A stretch of DNA of 64,000 bases, from assembly GCA_036346265.1 (NCBI GenBank), contig CM070700.1:25779862-25843861 (forward strand), in the 5' to 3' direction. The translations under genes and the position numbers were made by a program. Positions 1-12,615 of the stretch are shown here, piece by piece. The notes under the pieces were generated by a model. The model was not told where the DNA came from. It searched no databases and was given only the letters and a program-made list of their open reading frames with translations. This stretch comes from Melocanna baccifera (Eukaryota; Streptophyta; Magnoliopsida; Poales; Poaceae). Each line of letters starts with the position of its first letter. Position 1 is the stretch's first letter.

Positions 1-683
1 GGCAATCCCCTTTTTCTTCTTTTCTTCCCCTCTCCTTTCTTTTTCCTTCTTTCTTTTCTTTCCTCTCCCCCTTTTCCCTTTTTCCTCCCATAGCCGGCGG
101 CTTCCTCCTCCCTTCCTCTTTTTCTTCCCTTCCCTTTCTCCTCACGCGGCCAGCTTCCTCCTCCCTTCCTCCTCCTCTCTCCAGCCGGCGGCTCCTCCTC
201 TCTTTCCTCACTTGCTCGGATGGCCACCCCCTTCTCCTCCCTTCTTCCGGCCGGCCAGCCCACCACACTCGTGGAGTGGCGGCGGGTAGCAGGGTGGGGA
301 GGCGAAGTGCAGGGCAAGAGTAGCGCCGGTGGCTGGTCGGCGATGGCGGCACACGCGCGGAGAAGGCGGCGGCAACGAGCGGAAGTAGTAGTAGTGGCAG
401 CTGCAGGGTGGAGAGGAGGCAGCAGGATGCAGCCGGGGGAGTGGCGACAGCGCACATGGAGGGCGGAGGCGAGCGGTAGCAACAGGGGACGGTCACGGCG
501 AGGTTCGGACGGAGGAACAGTGACAGCCCGGTGGAGTGACGGCGCTGGCGGCTGGTGCAGCGGCGCAGGATGCGGTGTTTGGGAGACTGGCTCGGGGGGA
601 GGAGTAAATCGATTTCTCCTCCTCCTAGCCTTTTATGGGGGCGGTTTGGGCTGGGTCGGGCCGAGGACGGCCCAGGTATGACA
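1..683 (-). mobile_element. Partial LTR of a minus-strand gypsy-type element (3' LTR side)
   Basis: On the minus strand an LTR-like sequence begins with TG at 683 and runs off the left edge of the window. Just outside it (684-697) lies a purine-rich tract, AAGGGGTAGA, which fits a polypurine tract next to a 3' LTR. A TATA-like ATAAAAGG lies near 629-637 on the minus strand. The remainder is GC-rich and grades into CT-rich sequence at 1-200. Open frames here (for example 220-681 plus) are low-complexity and match no family I know. Family assignment is inference because the second LTR copy was not found. Confidence 0.4.
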
Positions 684-3600
684 TTCTACCCCTTAACAGA
701 ATTCGACCCCGAATTCTGGCACTCAACAGATTACACAAAACAAAACAGAACAAGCTAAGTAAAACCACTCTAACTCACCCGTGGAGAGCAATCCTAGGTA
801 CTTCTTGCACATGCGAGACTCCATTTCCCACATTATCTTGTGCTCGGTCTAATACGACTAACGCACACTAACCACCATTAGCATCTCATATCTCAGCATA
901 AGAAAATTCCTTATCCCCTAAGAAAATCTCTCCTTGCTTGCACAAGAGTGACCACGCTCCTTTTGTCCACAACCAAGAGAGCTCTTCTCTTTAAAAGAGA
1001 AGTATCACATAACATTCATTAAATCGATTCGCTTCTACCAAGCAAGGTCTCATAAAAGTAAATCCGATCCTAGGATCAACCATTCACCCACAATCCTTTG
1101 CCCAAAATAGTTGGGAAATCATTTCCCCACAGAAAGATCGCTCCATCATAATGAATCCGCTCAGGGAGTGAAAACCAGACAGGAAATCGATTCTCATCCT
1201 AATAAACAACTCTATGCCACATATAACATGCGACACAATTCCATTCCCCAAATCAGCCCTTCTTTTCATAGAAATGAAGTACACTCTCAAGGGAAACAGG
1301 TAATGCTTTAACGAAAAACCACATAAACCACATATGAATCGCGGGAACCCTGCAACTTCTTCATTAATCCACTTTCTTTTAAAGTGGACCAGAACAACTT
1401 CCCCAAATAAGGGGAGCCCTAAATAATATAGTAAACATCGACTAGTTATCTTGGGTGATAACACGAAAGATGTCTTATTTTGTGTCCCTTAGAGATCCAC
1501 ATCAATCACACATCCATGTGATTAAGCTTGCAAATAAAGTTTCCACTAACTCTCTTATCAAGGATGTTAGAATCTCACTGTCCACATACCGAATCATCCC
1601 AAAAGCTCATTAGGAATCTCACTGTTCCACATACCGAATCATCCCAAAAGCTCATTAGATTGTCATTACAACAATACATCCTTCCAACATCAATCTATGA
1701 ACTACAAAACCAATTCAAAATTTTTTTTCGGGGCAGTGTCCACACGAATTTGGGGAAGCTTTAGTACACGACTCCACATGCTCCAAAGATCCGCTTTAGA
1801 TCCTATCACTTCATTCTCTCCAACACCCTTATTCCCTAGGGTTTTAGCTCACACTTTATTTGTTTTACGATGAACTCCAACAATGGTTAACATAATCCTT
1901 TGACTACTTCTTCAATGAATGATCACCAAACACGGTGGATATCAAATCGCACATCAACTCTCTATTTTCTCACATCCACAAAATGAGGTAAGTTCCATTG
2001 GGACTTAGCATCGGGTACATAAACCCTTCAATAGCAGTACTTCAACTTTATCCCAATCTTTTAGCCTCCAGTAACTTTCAACAAATCCGAGGCTCAAACG
2101 CCAAAGTTCCGAATACTCCTCCAACGATTCCGATAATATTAACGTCTCCGATCCTTGTCATAGGAATCAAACAATCCAAAACATCAACACCCAGTGATGA
2201 TACTCACCACACGACACATACTTCAAAGAAACTCTTTCATCAAAATCTCACAACCTCAACTCTACCCAAAATTCACTAGCTTAATTGTGACATCAATCAC
2301 CACCATTCGCCCTAGACGCTACCGGTTGCAACAACACAATCGGTTTTACCCCTAAGGCTGACTTTTATTCTCAATCAATTTTCCACAAAAGATTATACAT
2401 AAAATCAACCTATATGCTATTGATTACATAATTCTTTGCAACCACCTCACTAATCATACCAACCATCCCCACTATATATTTATGCTTAACAAAATTTTAC
2501 GTTACCAATTTTAATATTCATTTCAAGAATAAAGGGTGCCAATCCTTTAGAAATCTTTCAACAGTTAGAAGGGTTACAAAATTCGTGCATCCAGGAACCA
2601 ACCCGAAGTTTCAACCGTTTTCTTTTTTTTCCAAGAAAATAAGACTTTTGGAATAAGTTTAGCACCCATTCCCACAAAACAAGATTCACTCTGCCAATGA
2701 TGCAACGCCTTAACGATGGACCCATTCCCTTCGGTCATGGCATCATATCACAGCACAAATATTAGGCAATTAACACCAAGAAACAGGAAGTTACAACAAA
2801 GTCCAAATCCTATATTACCCTAGTTGACGCGTTCGGACACACTTTAGACTCCAACTCAAAACAACCCAAATTACGTATTTTAGAAACGCTCAGGACTTAC
2901 TCCTGAGTACATCCAGGACTTCGTTCCTAAGTACGCCCGAAACTTACGCGTTCGGGAGCGCCACGGACTACTTGTCCGGGAAATCTCATATGCAGAAATG
3001 GGGAAAGTCATGTAACACTCAGGACGCAACCACATATATCAATTATAAATTATGTACATCTCCTACCACACCAAGTACTCATTATCGCTAGAAAACCGAA
3101 CATGACCTCCTTTGAAGTCATGAACTCCAAATGACAACATATGTTAACACAAATCATTTATTCTAAATGTCATCTATGAAAATCAATGAAAATTCTTTAA
3201 CGTAAAACAACGATAAGCCAATACCTCCAGTATTGCTTACACAAATCAGCAAACATCAATTTGCTAAAACCAGAATATCTAATTTTCAATATTCCTCATA
3301 AACCTTTCCAAGGTTTCCCCCATTCTTATTTCCTAGCTCACTAGACACTTTATTCCTTCATATTTACTCTATAACTCATCGAACTTTGCCACTTTACTAA
3401 CAAAATAACACCGTCATAATGAATATCGAGTACATATACCACATGGTGTAGAAAAAGCCCTTTGATCAAAATATCCACTATCAATAAATAACCCCGTAAG
3501 CACCTGATTCGAGAGCACTATTTAAAATCCACCAACTCAACTATTTTAGGATAATCAATCACCTAGATTTCAGTACACAATATATGTACTCCTGTGACCT

Positions 3601-5440
3601 ATATTTGCTAATGTCTTAAGCATAAAATCCATCTCTCCTACCTTTGTAAGCATGCTCAACAATTTCCTACACATGCGGAACAACTTCACCAACTTGTGTT
3701 TAGAGATTGCTGCCAAACCTCACTCAAACTTTATTAACTTCATCATTCGAAATCCAAGTCACACGATTGTACAATGGTTCTTCTCCACATAACTTAACTG
3801 GCGAATTTCCCAACTTTAAGACTCCCATTCTAGTCCTCCCAACCAATTCTAATGGAGTTATAAAATTACAACTATTAGAGCCTTCTATGCCATAGGTCAT
3901 GATTGCAATAATCAATTATTCGATGTGGTTCAACAATCTCAGTCGCCTCAATGGCCTACTAATTCACCAATTTCTTTTCAAATCCAACTATTAAGCAGAA
4001 GTGGATCTACCTTACGCTGCTACTTCTCATGTAAATAATAAATTCTCATTGAATTCAAATCAACTTCAATCCTATAGCATAACTAAAATCAATTACTCTT
4101 CTCACTCTGTAGAGTTGCTCAGCTTTACCCACAAGATTTCTCAATTGCTAATATCATGCGAAATACACGCTCCACTAGCGTGCGACTGAATTGAGAAAAT
4201 AAGATCTTTCGCTGCTCAATTTACTATATAGACCCTACCTGATAGGTTGTGATCTTCACTAAACTGAGTACCCATTGGCCAATGTGGAACGCTGCCGCCC
4301 AAGTTCGTGAAGACCATCACTGAACTCAGTATCTGTTGGCCAATATGTATCGCGGTCGCCCAAGTTTGTGAAGATCTACCATTGTATGTACGGCGATAAC
4401 AGCGACCATACCACACCCCAAGACTCTTATAGGGGTTCAAATAAAGTGAGCAGTTACCGGACCATTGACGAGTTCAATACTTGTGGTTGAGGGGTTACTG
4501 TGCTCTATACTCAGTATAAGGATCTAGTCCTTATATTTCCCCGAGACTGCCAACCACGATCGAGTCCCGTCCAATACTTGTACCGACACCCGTCTGCTGC
4601 ACTCTCCACCCTACGGTAGGGTGTGGGCTCGTCCACTACAGGGCACTCCACGGCTTCCGCCCTACCCTAGAACATTTTTAAATAGTTTTACCGGTGAACT
4701 ACCAAGTTCTTGATAGCTCGTTATTTTATATAAGTATATGCAATGGTCATATATGCTTTAACTTAATAATACTACGGTTGTCAAGGTGAATATGGCCTTG
4801 AAGTGAAATAGGGCACTTATTGGTGGTAGGACATAACTACATGTGACATGTTATTCTAAACAATTTACTTTAAGCAAATAACCTGAGTAAATACAGTAAT
4901 GCAAATAGTGTAATTAAATAGCATAAAGACTTATGGGATCAACATGTTCGAAATTTGTAACTTGCCTCCTTGTCCCGAGGACATTGTAGTCTTTACTTGC
5001 TCTTGTAGATCTTCTGGTGATCGGTTCGTCAGGTCTGAATACTAGCGCAGAAGACGAACGAGTTCCTTGCTTTGTGGATTGCAAGCTGGGAACAAAAGAC
5101 AATTAAATAACCAAAAGACAAAAGAAAATGGGATCGAGTGGTTAGGGTTTAGGTGGAGTGGTTTGGTTAATTTATGTTGGGGGTTGGGTTAGGCGGCCTT
5201 AAGATGCTCAAAACGGGTATGATTTATGTTTTGGGATTTGAAGAATAGTGATGGTGAGGGTTGTACTGGCCGGGTTCGAGCTGTCATCGGAGTAGGCTAT
5301 GGTTTCAACAAAGGGTATCTAGATTAGGTAAAGCTTAAAAAGGCTCTGAGGCTTAAAATTTACATAGTACTTCTTATGTCATTACCTTTTTATTTGATCT
5401 CAAGTTAATTGCCTTTTGTCTCTTACCCGCCACACTTTTT
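684..5440 (-). mobile_element. Decayed LTR-retrotransposon DNA, no usable ORF
   Basis: This 4.7 kb AT-rich stretch has only short open frames without recognisable domains. Near 4915-5100 the minus strand resembles the motif arrangement in the solo LTR at 9895-9950 (AGGCAAGTTACA, then a motif ending ATGTTGA), so it probably derives from a related long-LTR gypsy-type family. It carries a 61-bp tandem duplication (4251-4371) and short inverted motifs around 2890-2980. No gag, protease, RT or integrase motif was seen, so it is either a non-autonomous element or very old. The left flank (684-697) looks like a polypurine tract. Confidence 0.4.
4251..4371. repeat. 61-bp tandem duplication, two diverged units
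   Basis: Two consecutive units, about 4251-4310 and 4311-4371, share ATCACTGAACTCAGTA-like and TTGGCCAAT blocks and both end in CCCAAGTTCGTGAAG or a close variant. The similarity is clear by eye but with many substitutions, so the duplication is old. A comparable loose duplication of about 100 bp occurs in the solo LTR at 10840-11040. Confidence 0.7.
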
Positions 5441-6224
5441 AAGCATTAGCCAAAGGAAAAATATAGAAAGGGGGGTCTCCAGCCGGTTTTGCCTGAATAA
5501 GGCAGAGGCACCTTCGACCAGGGGATAAGATAGGGCAGTACAAGGGGCGGTGACGCAAGCACCTGCCGTCGGCGGCGAAGGCGAGGTTGCGTCGAAGCTT
5601 TAATGGCGTCGAGCAAGATGGATTCCTGGATAGGTGGCGAAGCTAGAGGTGGTGGCGCAATGCTTCGGAGCGGCAACGGCAGCCAATGGCGGCAGCTCAA
5701 GCAACCGGCGGCGGGGCCAAACGGGGAGCGGCGGCGCCGGCAAAGAAAAGAAAGGAAGAGGGGGAGCATGAGCGGGAGAAGGGTACCAGGGATCTTACCA
5801 AGCCGACAGCGGGGGCGGGAAGAAGCCGAGGTGGCCCGGCGGCACGAGCCCGAGGTGGCGGCGATGGTCTCACGTGGAGGGGGAAGGTCGGGCATCGAGG
5901 GGACCAGGCAGCAGTTGGAGAGGGTCGGGGAGGCCCTGGTGATGCTTCCACCACGATGAATTGGATGGAGGTCGTCCGAGGAGGAGTCAGCGGCGGAAAT
6001 AGCGGTGGCCGGCCGGAAATGGGGAAGATGGCCGTGCAGCGAGCTTACTTTAAGAAAACCCGATTGGTCGGCGGGGGAGGCGCCTAGGAAGGGGAGGCAC
6101 ACGGTGACGCAGTTGCTTTTGGGGGAGCTCCGCCGGAGCGGCTGGGGTGGTGGCGGTGGCGTGGGGCGCGCACAAGGGGAGGCCGAGCAGGGGTGGAAAT
6201 GGGGAAGGCGCAGGGGAGCAATGG
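5441..6224 (-). mobile_element. GC-rich LTR-like segment split by the solo LTR (continues at 11568)
   Basis: GC-rich sequence ending at AATGG (6220-6224). The same five bases resume at 11568, so 5441-6224 and 11568-12130 were one continuous stretch before the 5.3 kb solo LTR inserted. On the minus strand a TATA-like CTATAAGAG lies at 11586-11594, just before the split, which would put a promoter upstream of this GC-rich segment and fits an LTR read on the minus strand. Several long frames (5446-6102 minus, 5686-6087 plus) overlap on both strands, are very GC-rich and low in complexity, and are not accepted as genes. Confidence 0.4.
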
Positions 6225-9200
6225 TGTAATAGCCCAGCTGTTTATTTCAAAATATTTGATTTAATTTAAAATAAAACATTTACTATTGGTTTCTCTAAGT
6301 TATAAAAAAAATTAATTGCCTGATTTTTGGCTTAAAAAAGGATTATGAAAAGGTGATTTAAGAAAAACAAAAAATAATTAAATAAGGTATTAAATAAGTT
6401 AGTTTAAAACAAAAATCAAAGTTATTTGGTTTCTTGAAATTTTAAAATTTTCAGCTAACTTAATTTTCTGCTAAAAAGAAAAGAGAAGAAAAGAGCCTTT
6501 CTGTTAAATAAAAAATATTTTATAAAGAAAAATATGAAAATTTGAGTTGGAATTTTTTTTATAAGTTCCAAATATCCTAAGAAACTTCCATGAATTTTTC
6601 TAAGATTTTTAAGCTCTATTTGTTATTTATTGTATTATTTAAAGCTAGAAAAAGGAAAATATTTTTTAAAATTTAAATTAATGTCAAAAAATTCCAAATA
6701 TATTTTTATTCTTTTCAGGTTCCAAGGATTCTAAAAATATTTTTTCTGGAATTTTTTCGAATTTTCTTTTTTCTTTTCTCTCTTTTCTCTCTCTCTCCTC
6801 CTTTTTCCTTTCTTCTCCATGAAGCCATCGTGCACGTGCACAGCACAGAGCAAGGCAGCCATGAAAAAACGTTGTGAAGCTTCTTTAAACCTCTATATCT
6901 TTTGATTTCCTCAACGGTTTTCAGCGAAATCAATTGCATTCAACTCCCCTCATCAAGCTCTTTCATTCCCCTACCGTTTCTCCTCCCATTGATGAGCATT
7001 TTCACGGGATTTAACTCATGCCATTGATGGACATAGTTGGTTGATCTCCCTCCTCGGGCCTCCTCAACCCTTATAAAAGGGAGCCCCGTGAGTCTCTCCT
7101 CATCCTCACTCAACCCCGAAAATCTCAAGTCCCCTCTCCCATTCGTTTGGACGCAATCGAAGTTTTATTTTTGTGTACCAAGCGTCGTTCTTCGGCCTTT
7201 TGTGCCTTGTCCGGTGGAGCGCCACCGTGTTTGACCACACCGTTGGCTTTGCCTTGTCGCGTTCTACGCGGTGCTTATCTCGACTTCGTCGGAACTTCGC
7301 CGGAGCATCATCGGCACCGTGGGCCAAATCGGGTCCGCGTTCCTCGCGTCGCCACCGGCCGACCGTGCGTGCCCGACCAAAACCAAGGTGAGCATCACGA
7401 TCCCCACGCTCTACTCTTTGATTCGCCGCAACTCTCGCGTGTTAATTCCTCTCCGTTTGCCTGGAACGCCGATGTCAGCCTGTAGGCCGCATAAAGTCTT
7501 ATCCACCGTGTTTCGCTAGTCCGTTGGCCGAGCCATCTGCGGCGTTGATTTCATCTCGACGTGTTCTACGCCGTGCCCCCCTCCGTTCGTCCAAAAACCT
7601 TTCCTAAATATTTGCGCCCGACACCTTGCCATGGCCGCAAATTGCACTTCGTGTCCCCGCCTGTCCGGGAATGCTTTCAACAATCCGTTCGCGTCAAAAC
7701 GTGCCAAACCATCCCAGGAGGCTACGTTTCAGATGGTTTTAGATTCGCCACACCGAGCGCGAAGATATTGAGTTTTTCGTGTTTCGGTACCCTCGTCGTT
7801 CAAACGACGATCGCGTCGCCTCCGGTGAGTTTCGGCTTAGCCGATATTTTTTTCTAGACTCGCCTTACCACGTTCTACGCCATGGTTACCTTACTTCATC
7901 ATATTCTTTATCCAAAAATTATTCTTCTCTACACACTCTATGTCATTTTCGCCGTACACGTCGTCTCTGTACTCCGTTTGACATGCCGTCACTTCCTACA
8001 TGTGCCTCGGGTCATTAGCAACCCATTGGCTTCACCTTCCGTGCCTTTCCTCGCCGACAACACGGCCAAAAACAGTGAACAAGGCTGCTGCCCGTTACTG
8101 TTCACACGGGAATATTCCTTCGGAATATTCCTGATTTTTCTTTTTCCAGAATTTTCTGATCCGCCAATCTTCCAATCGCTCGTTCTCCTTCGTCCGAACT
8201 CCGAATCAAGTGATTCAAGTTTGTAAATTCATCTAAATTCATAATCTATTTTTCAGTATATATTTCATAATTTTTGGATTTTCTCGACCGCCCTCGGCTG
8301 AGTCTCCTCACCGCCGGAACACCGTCGCCACTGCCGCCCGAGTTGCGCCACCGCTTCATCTTGCCACCGACCACCTTCCAACCACTTCTGGTATTGCACG
8401 AGAGCACCAATGCACTCCTCGTAAACCCCTCTCTCCTTCCTTCACCTTGCCACCCCTCCGCCAAGCAATCCCCCGCCGGAGTGTCTCTTCCGCCGACGCC
8501 GACGCCACCACCGCCAAATCTTCGATGGGACCGTACGCACCTCCTTCACCCGTTTTCCCGAGCCAGAGCATGATCGGAGTACCCTACCACCGGTAACCTT
8601 CCTCAGGCCCGCGTGAACCTTCGACGCCTCTTCTCCGAGCAAGCCGTCGTTGGAGAGTCTCCGTCGTCGATAATCGTGTCCCGCCTTCGCTACACCCTCG
8701 CCGCCAGCCAACTCTGTGCAGCCCAAAACCGTGCGCCAAAGTAAATCGGGACTCATACTCTTCTTCCTCTTTTGTACATCTCACCGGTATTCACCGCCGT
8801 TGGATCGCTCGGATCTTGTCACGCGAAGTCGTCTGACTTCTCCCAGCCATCCGATTGTTAGACTCTGACACTCGGAGATTTCCTAAGACTCCGCTATCCG
8901 GAGGCCCTTTAGACTCCGCCATCCGGAGGATCTTTAGACTCCGCTGTTCGGAGGTTTCTTATATTCCGACCGCTCGGAGCCTTCGACTTCGACTTCGATC
9001 TTCAACCCTAGGGACTTCGATCTTCGAAAACTCCGATTTAGACTTTGACCTTGGAGACTTCGACTCTAGCCTTTGACCTTCGACCTCGAAGACTTAGACT
9101 TCGATCTTCAATCTCGGAACCTTCGACTTCCACCTCCGCCTTCAAACCGACCATGGTTGTTTGACCGTTTTAACCTCCGTACCCTCCGACCTCTCTGAAC

Positions 9201-11567
9201 CCTTCGATCTCTCCGCCCACTCGAAGCCATCCGATCTCTCTAACCCATTCGATTCTTTCCATCACTCTGCATAAACTCCAATCCTTTCGACCACAATTGT
9301 TTTTCCGACTACAGTCGCTCCCAACCACTGTCGTCTCCGTCTACCTCCGACCAAAGTGGCTTCCGACCACTGTCACTCTTCGCTCTAAGTCTCCGAGTAC
9401 CTTCGCTTTTTCAGCGAGGAGTAGTTGGAAGAATACTCGGTAGTCGAAGTCATAACTAACTCTGAGTACCTTCGCTTTCCACCACTGGCGTTCATTGTCG
9501 TCCCGACTACTCGACTCCGACTACCATTTATTCTCGATTGCTATAGTGTTCTTCGACCACTGTACAGTTTCGACTAGATCTACAACTGAATCTTCGACTA
9601 CACCTTCGATTATGGCTTCGACCCCACAAAAATATTGTAGCTTCCAACCACTTTTCCTTCATAAAGAAAAGAATTTCAAGAATTCCTTTTATTTATTTCT
9701 TTGGAATTCAAACTATCAGAAGTCCTTCTTCTTCGCTTTAACTCCGATTGGACCCATCCAAATTTCTAAATTCATATTCTATCTCCCGGCATTTATTTTA
9801 TAAAATTTGGATTTTATTTGGATTTTATTTGAGTTTAGTTTGTTCTTGTTTTTCGCGTGTAGACTACGACTAATCCGGAGAGTATAAATTCAACGACCTC
9901 AGCAAACTTCGAAGCAAGGCAAGTTACACCTTTGACCATGTTGAACCTAATATTTTAAATTTATTTATGTTGTTTTACTGTATATGCATGCGTACTTCTA
10001 TCCAAAATTAATTTAAATTCAGTTTAAATGTTAGATATACCCATGATCCTTTTATTATAGCCCATTTGAAATCCCGAATTCATATACCTTGTCACCCTAG
10101 CTGAAAACTAGTTAGTACCATAGTATTAACTAGAAATTTTGTAGAAATGCTTAGCCGGGCTTAGTATAATTTTAGGTGGGATCAATCTTTCACATGAAAT
10201 GACAGACTTTGAAAATTGATATCTTGACTTCGGTGAGTCAAGGATGGTTTATGAAAATTGTTTAAAAATAAAAATAGAAACTTATGATTTGGACTTAGGC
10301 TATTGGTTAGGTGGTGGGGTGCCGGCATGCCTCGTGTTTGGTGACACCTGGTTGATTGTCGTGCATGTGGGTATGTGGTTGAGCCTAAGTCGGATTAAGG
10401 ACCGTTTCTGTGATTCATTTTACGAAGTCACTTCGTACTACCACAAGTCCGGTATGGGACGGACCTAGCTAAGTAATTTGTGAATTTCCAATTATAGTCT
10501 CGCTATAGGCTGAATGTGAGCGCAGCGTAGGCTGTGGGAAGTCTCACATGGCACCAGAGGGGGCTCCAACTCGTGGATTCGAGTTGTGGTGAAATCTTAG
10601 TGGCGGCGTGACTATTTTGGCTATGGATCATTGTAATGTGCCTTGTCATGATCTCTCGCCGCACACCAAAGGAAGTGTGTTTATCCGATGGCAATATGGG
10701 ATGATCGTGTCTTGTGGGTAAAGTCGTACACCTCTCTGAGTTTAAATCTATCCTGGATAGCCGTGTCCACGGTCATAGACATGTTGAGTAGAGTTGTCAC
10801 AGATTAGACTTTGGTTTTAAAATGGTTTATGAAAAGCTTATGGATGGATGGATGGAATCCATGACCAGTGGGATACCGTGAATAAGTTGGTGTTTGGTGA
10901 ACTGCACTAACAAAATGAATTCATAAGAGATTTTGAAAAGCATATGGATAGATGGAATCCATGTGAAATCTTCTGAAAAGATGGACCAGGTGGGATACCT
11001 GTGACTAGGTTAGTGTTTGGTTAGAGCCTGCACTAACGATATTATTTTGTTAAATCGTTATTTATATCTACTGTATCAAATTCAGCTTTTGAATCTATTT
11101 AATGTATTTACCTTAATACTGCTTTTCGCACAAATAAACTTATAAGCCTTCCTTTGTTATCCCTATGCATGCATTCACTCTGTTAAAACTCCTGGTGTAA
11201 CTTACGTAAGTACTTTATGTGCTTATCTTGGGAGTACTTTATTTGCTCACCTTGCTAAAATCTGTTGCCAGAGGATGACGTCAACAACTTCGGTGAGGAT
11301 GGTGACGACTAGGCCACGTCTTACAGTCATTCGCCTGTGGGCAGGCAGGATGGGCTGCCGCTTCATTGGTTTTCTTCCGCTGCTTACATTTATTTTTGGT
11401 TTATGAACCATTGATATAATCTTTGGCCATCAGGCCCATATTTAGTTAATGAATAAATGTCATTATGCATGATATGAATCTTTGTTATCCACTGTGTGCA
11501 CTAGCTTGATTCTGGACTAGTGCGATTTACACAGAGGATCCAGGAGTCGTTGCTCCGGGGTCCGACA
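6225..11567 (+). mobile_element. Solo LTR, 5.34 kb, target duplication AATGG
   Basis: The unit begins TGTAATAGCCC and ends GGGTCCGACA, so it has TG...CA ends. It is flanked by an exact 5-bp target-site duplication, AATGG (6220-6224 and 11568-11572). A TATA box (TTATAAAAGG, about 7070-7079) and a poly-A signal (GAATAAATG, about 11449) place transcription on the plus strand. The start sequence does not recur inside, so this is one LTR, not a two-LTR element. Its 3' end matches, in reverse, the start of the LTR at 17226. There is no coding capacity. The length recalls the giant LTRs of LARD-type gypsy elements. Overlapping open frames between 7037 and 9803 show no domain. Confidence 0.85.
8860..8985 (+). 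repeat. 25-bp minisatellite, five units, each with a CTCCG/CGGAG inverted pair
   Basis: Five adjacent units start at about 8860, 8886, 8911, 8936 and 8961. Each opens with AGACTCCG or a variant and has a CGGAGG-type complement about 10 bases later, so each unit can form a small hairpin. Downstream (8985-9130) the DNA turns into irregular CTTCGACTT-type repeats. The array lies in the long transcribed part of the solo LTR. Confidence 0.8.
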
Positions 11568-12130
11568 AATGGCGGCTTGGGGCTCTTATAGCCAGGAAGA
11601 GGGGAGGCCGAGGCCCTGTAGCTGACGTCGGAGCAGGGGTGAAGTGGCCGAGGCGGTGACGTGCGCACGGGCGCAGTGTGGGTGAGGCGCAGTGCGTGAC
11701 GCGCGTATAGGAGCGGGGAGGCGACGCAGATGGAGCAGGGCATGGGTGCAAGGTTTGGGGAGCGACGGGAAATCTGGGGCGCGGCATGGGGCAGGAGGCG
11801 ACAGGAGAAGAAAGAAGCAATAGAGCGAGGGAAGAGGGAGAAGAAGGCAGCGCAGAGGAGGGGAGAAGAAACCGGGCGAGGGGAAAGAATAAAAGGGAAT
11901 AGGGCGGGCCCTGCTGGAAGGGGGAAAAAGAGGATGGGCATTTTGCTGATGTATGCTAGCCGAGGAGACAGGAAGAGGGAAAGAGGAGAAAAGAGTGGTG
12001 TTGGTTGGGGAGATGGCGCGAGAACCAAGGAGGGGATTAGGGGGGAAGGGTTAAGGGAAGGATTAGGGAAGCAAACAAAATTAACAGGAACTAAATTTTG
12101 TTTTGAAAATTTTGGGTTGTTTCAATGTGC
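11568..12130 (-). mobile_element. Right part of the split GC-rich LTR-like segment
   Basis: Continuation of 5441-6224 beyond the solo LTR; it starts with the second AATGG copy. On the minus strand it runs from an AT-rich start near 12130 (TGAAACAACCC) through purine/pyrimidine-skewed DNA to a TATA-like CTATAAGAG at 11586-11594. The frames 11501-12028 minus and 11730-12170 plus are shadows of skewed composition. The right edge abuts copia RNase H coding sequence, which suggests insertion into an older copia element. No second flank was identified. Confidence 0.4.
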
Positions 12131-12465
12131 TTGGTCATGGAGTACTGCACTAAGTTCTTGGCAATATTAATAGCAGAAGTGTTATCATAAAAAAGTAGAA
12201 CACTATCTATGGCTAACCCAAATCCTACAAGGTCGAAACCATTCAAAGCACTTGACTACAGTAACTAGCGGTTGCAACATACTCGGCCTCTTCGGTGGAC
12301 TGTGTAACATTGGACTGCTTCCTAGAGGACCATGAAACAAGAAAAGTGCCAATGAATTGGCAAATGCTAGATATGCTCTTCCTGTCTATTCTACAGCCAG
12401 CAAAATCTGTGTCGGTGGGAATTTTATCCCTGCATCCAACGGGGCAGAAGTTTGCTAACTGATCT
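12131..12465 (-). pseudogene. Ty1/copia pol remnant (RNase H region)
   Basis: The minus strand encodes a decayed C-terminal part of a copia polyprotein. VSWSSRKQSNVTQSTEEAEY (about 12275-12335) is the copia RNase H signature. DNTSAINIAKNLVQYSMTKH lies nearer the left end in a shifted frame, matching the family's usual DN..A..(I/L)..NPV.H.RTKHI. Stops and at least one frameshift separate the blocks, so it is dead. The upstream RT and integrase parts are missing. It ends abruptly at about 12131 against the GC-rich LTR-like segment. Confidence 0.8.
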
Positions 12466-12615
12466 ATTCAATCTGAACTAGAAATGGCCTGCCCTATGTA
12501 AAGTGACATACTCTAGAACATTTGGAAAGAAAGAAATAGGACGACTCAGCAGCTCTGGACCATCCAAAATAATTCTATCAGATCTCAGTAGCTCCCATTT
12601 AAGATAAAAGAGGAG
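12466..12615. other. Unassigned 150 bp between copia remnant and solo LTR
   Basis: Between the copia remnant and the AGGAG duplication lies unassigned AT-rich DNA. After removing the solo LTR it would continue into the LINE tail at 15047, so part may be LINE body. No domain is readable. Confidence 0.4.

Noticed and set aside
220..681. 153-residue plus-strand frame
   Set aside because: Low-complexity GC-rich sequence within an LTR; overlapped by other frames.
5446..6102. 218-residue minus-strand frame and overlapping plus frames
   Set aside because: All frames are open because of GC-rich composition; lies in retrotransposon DNA.
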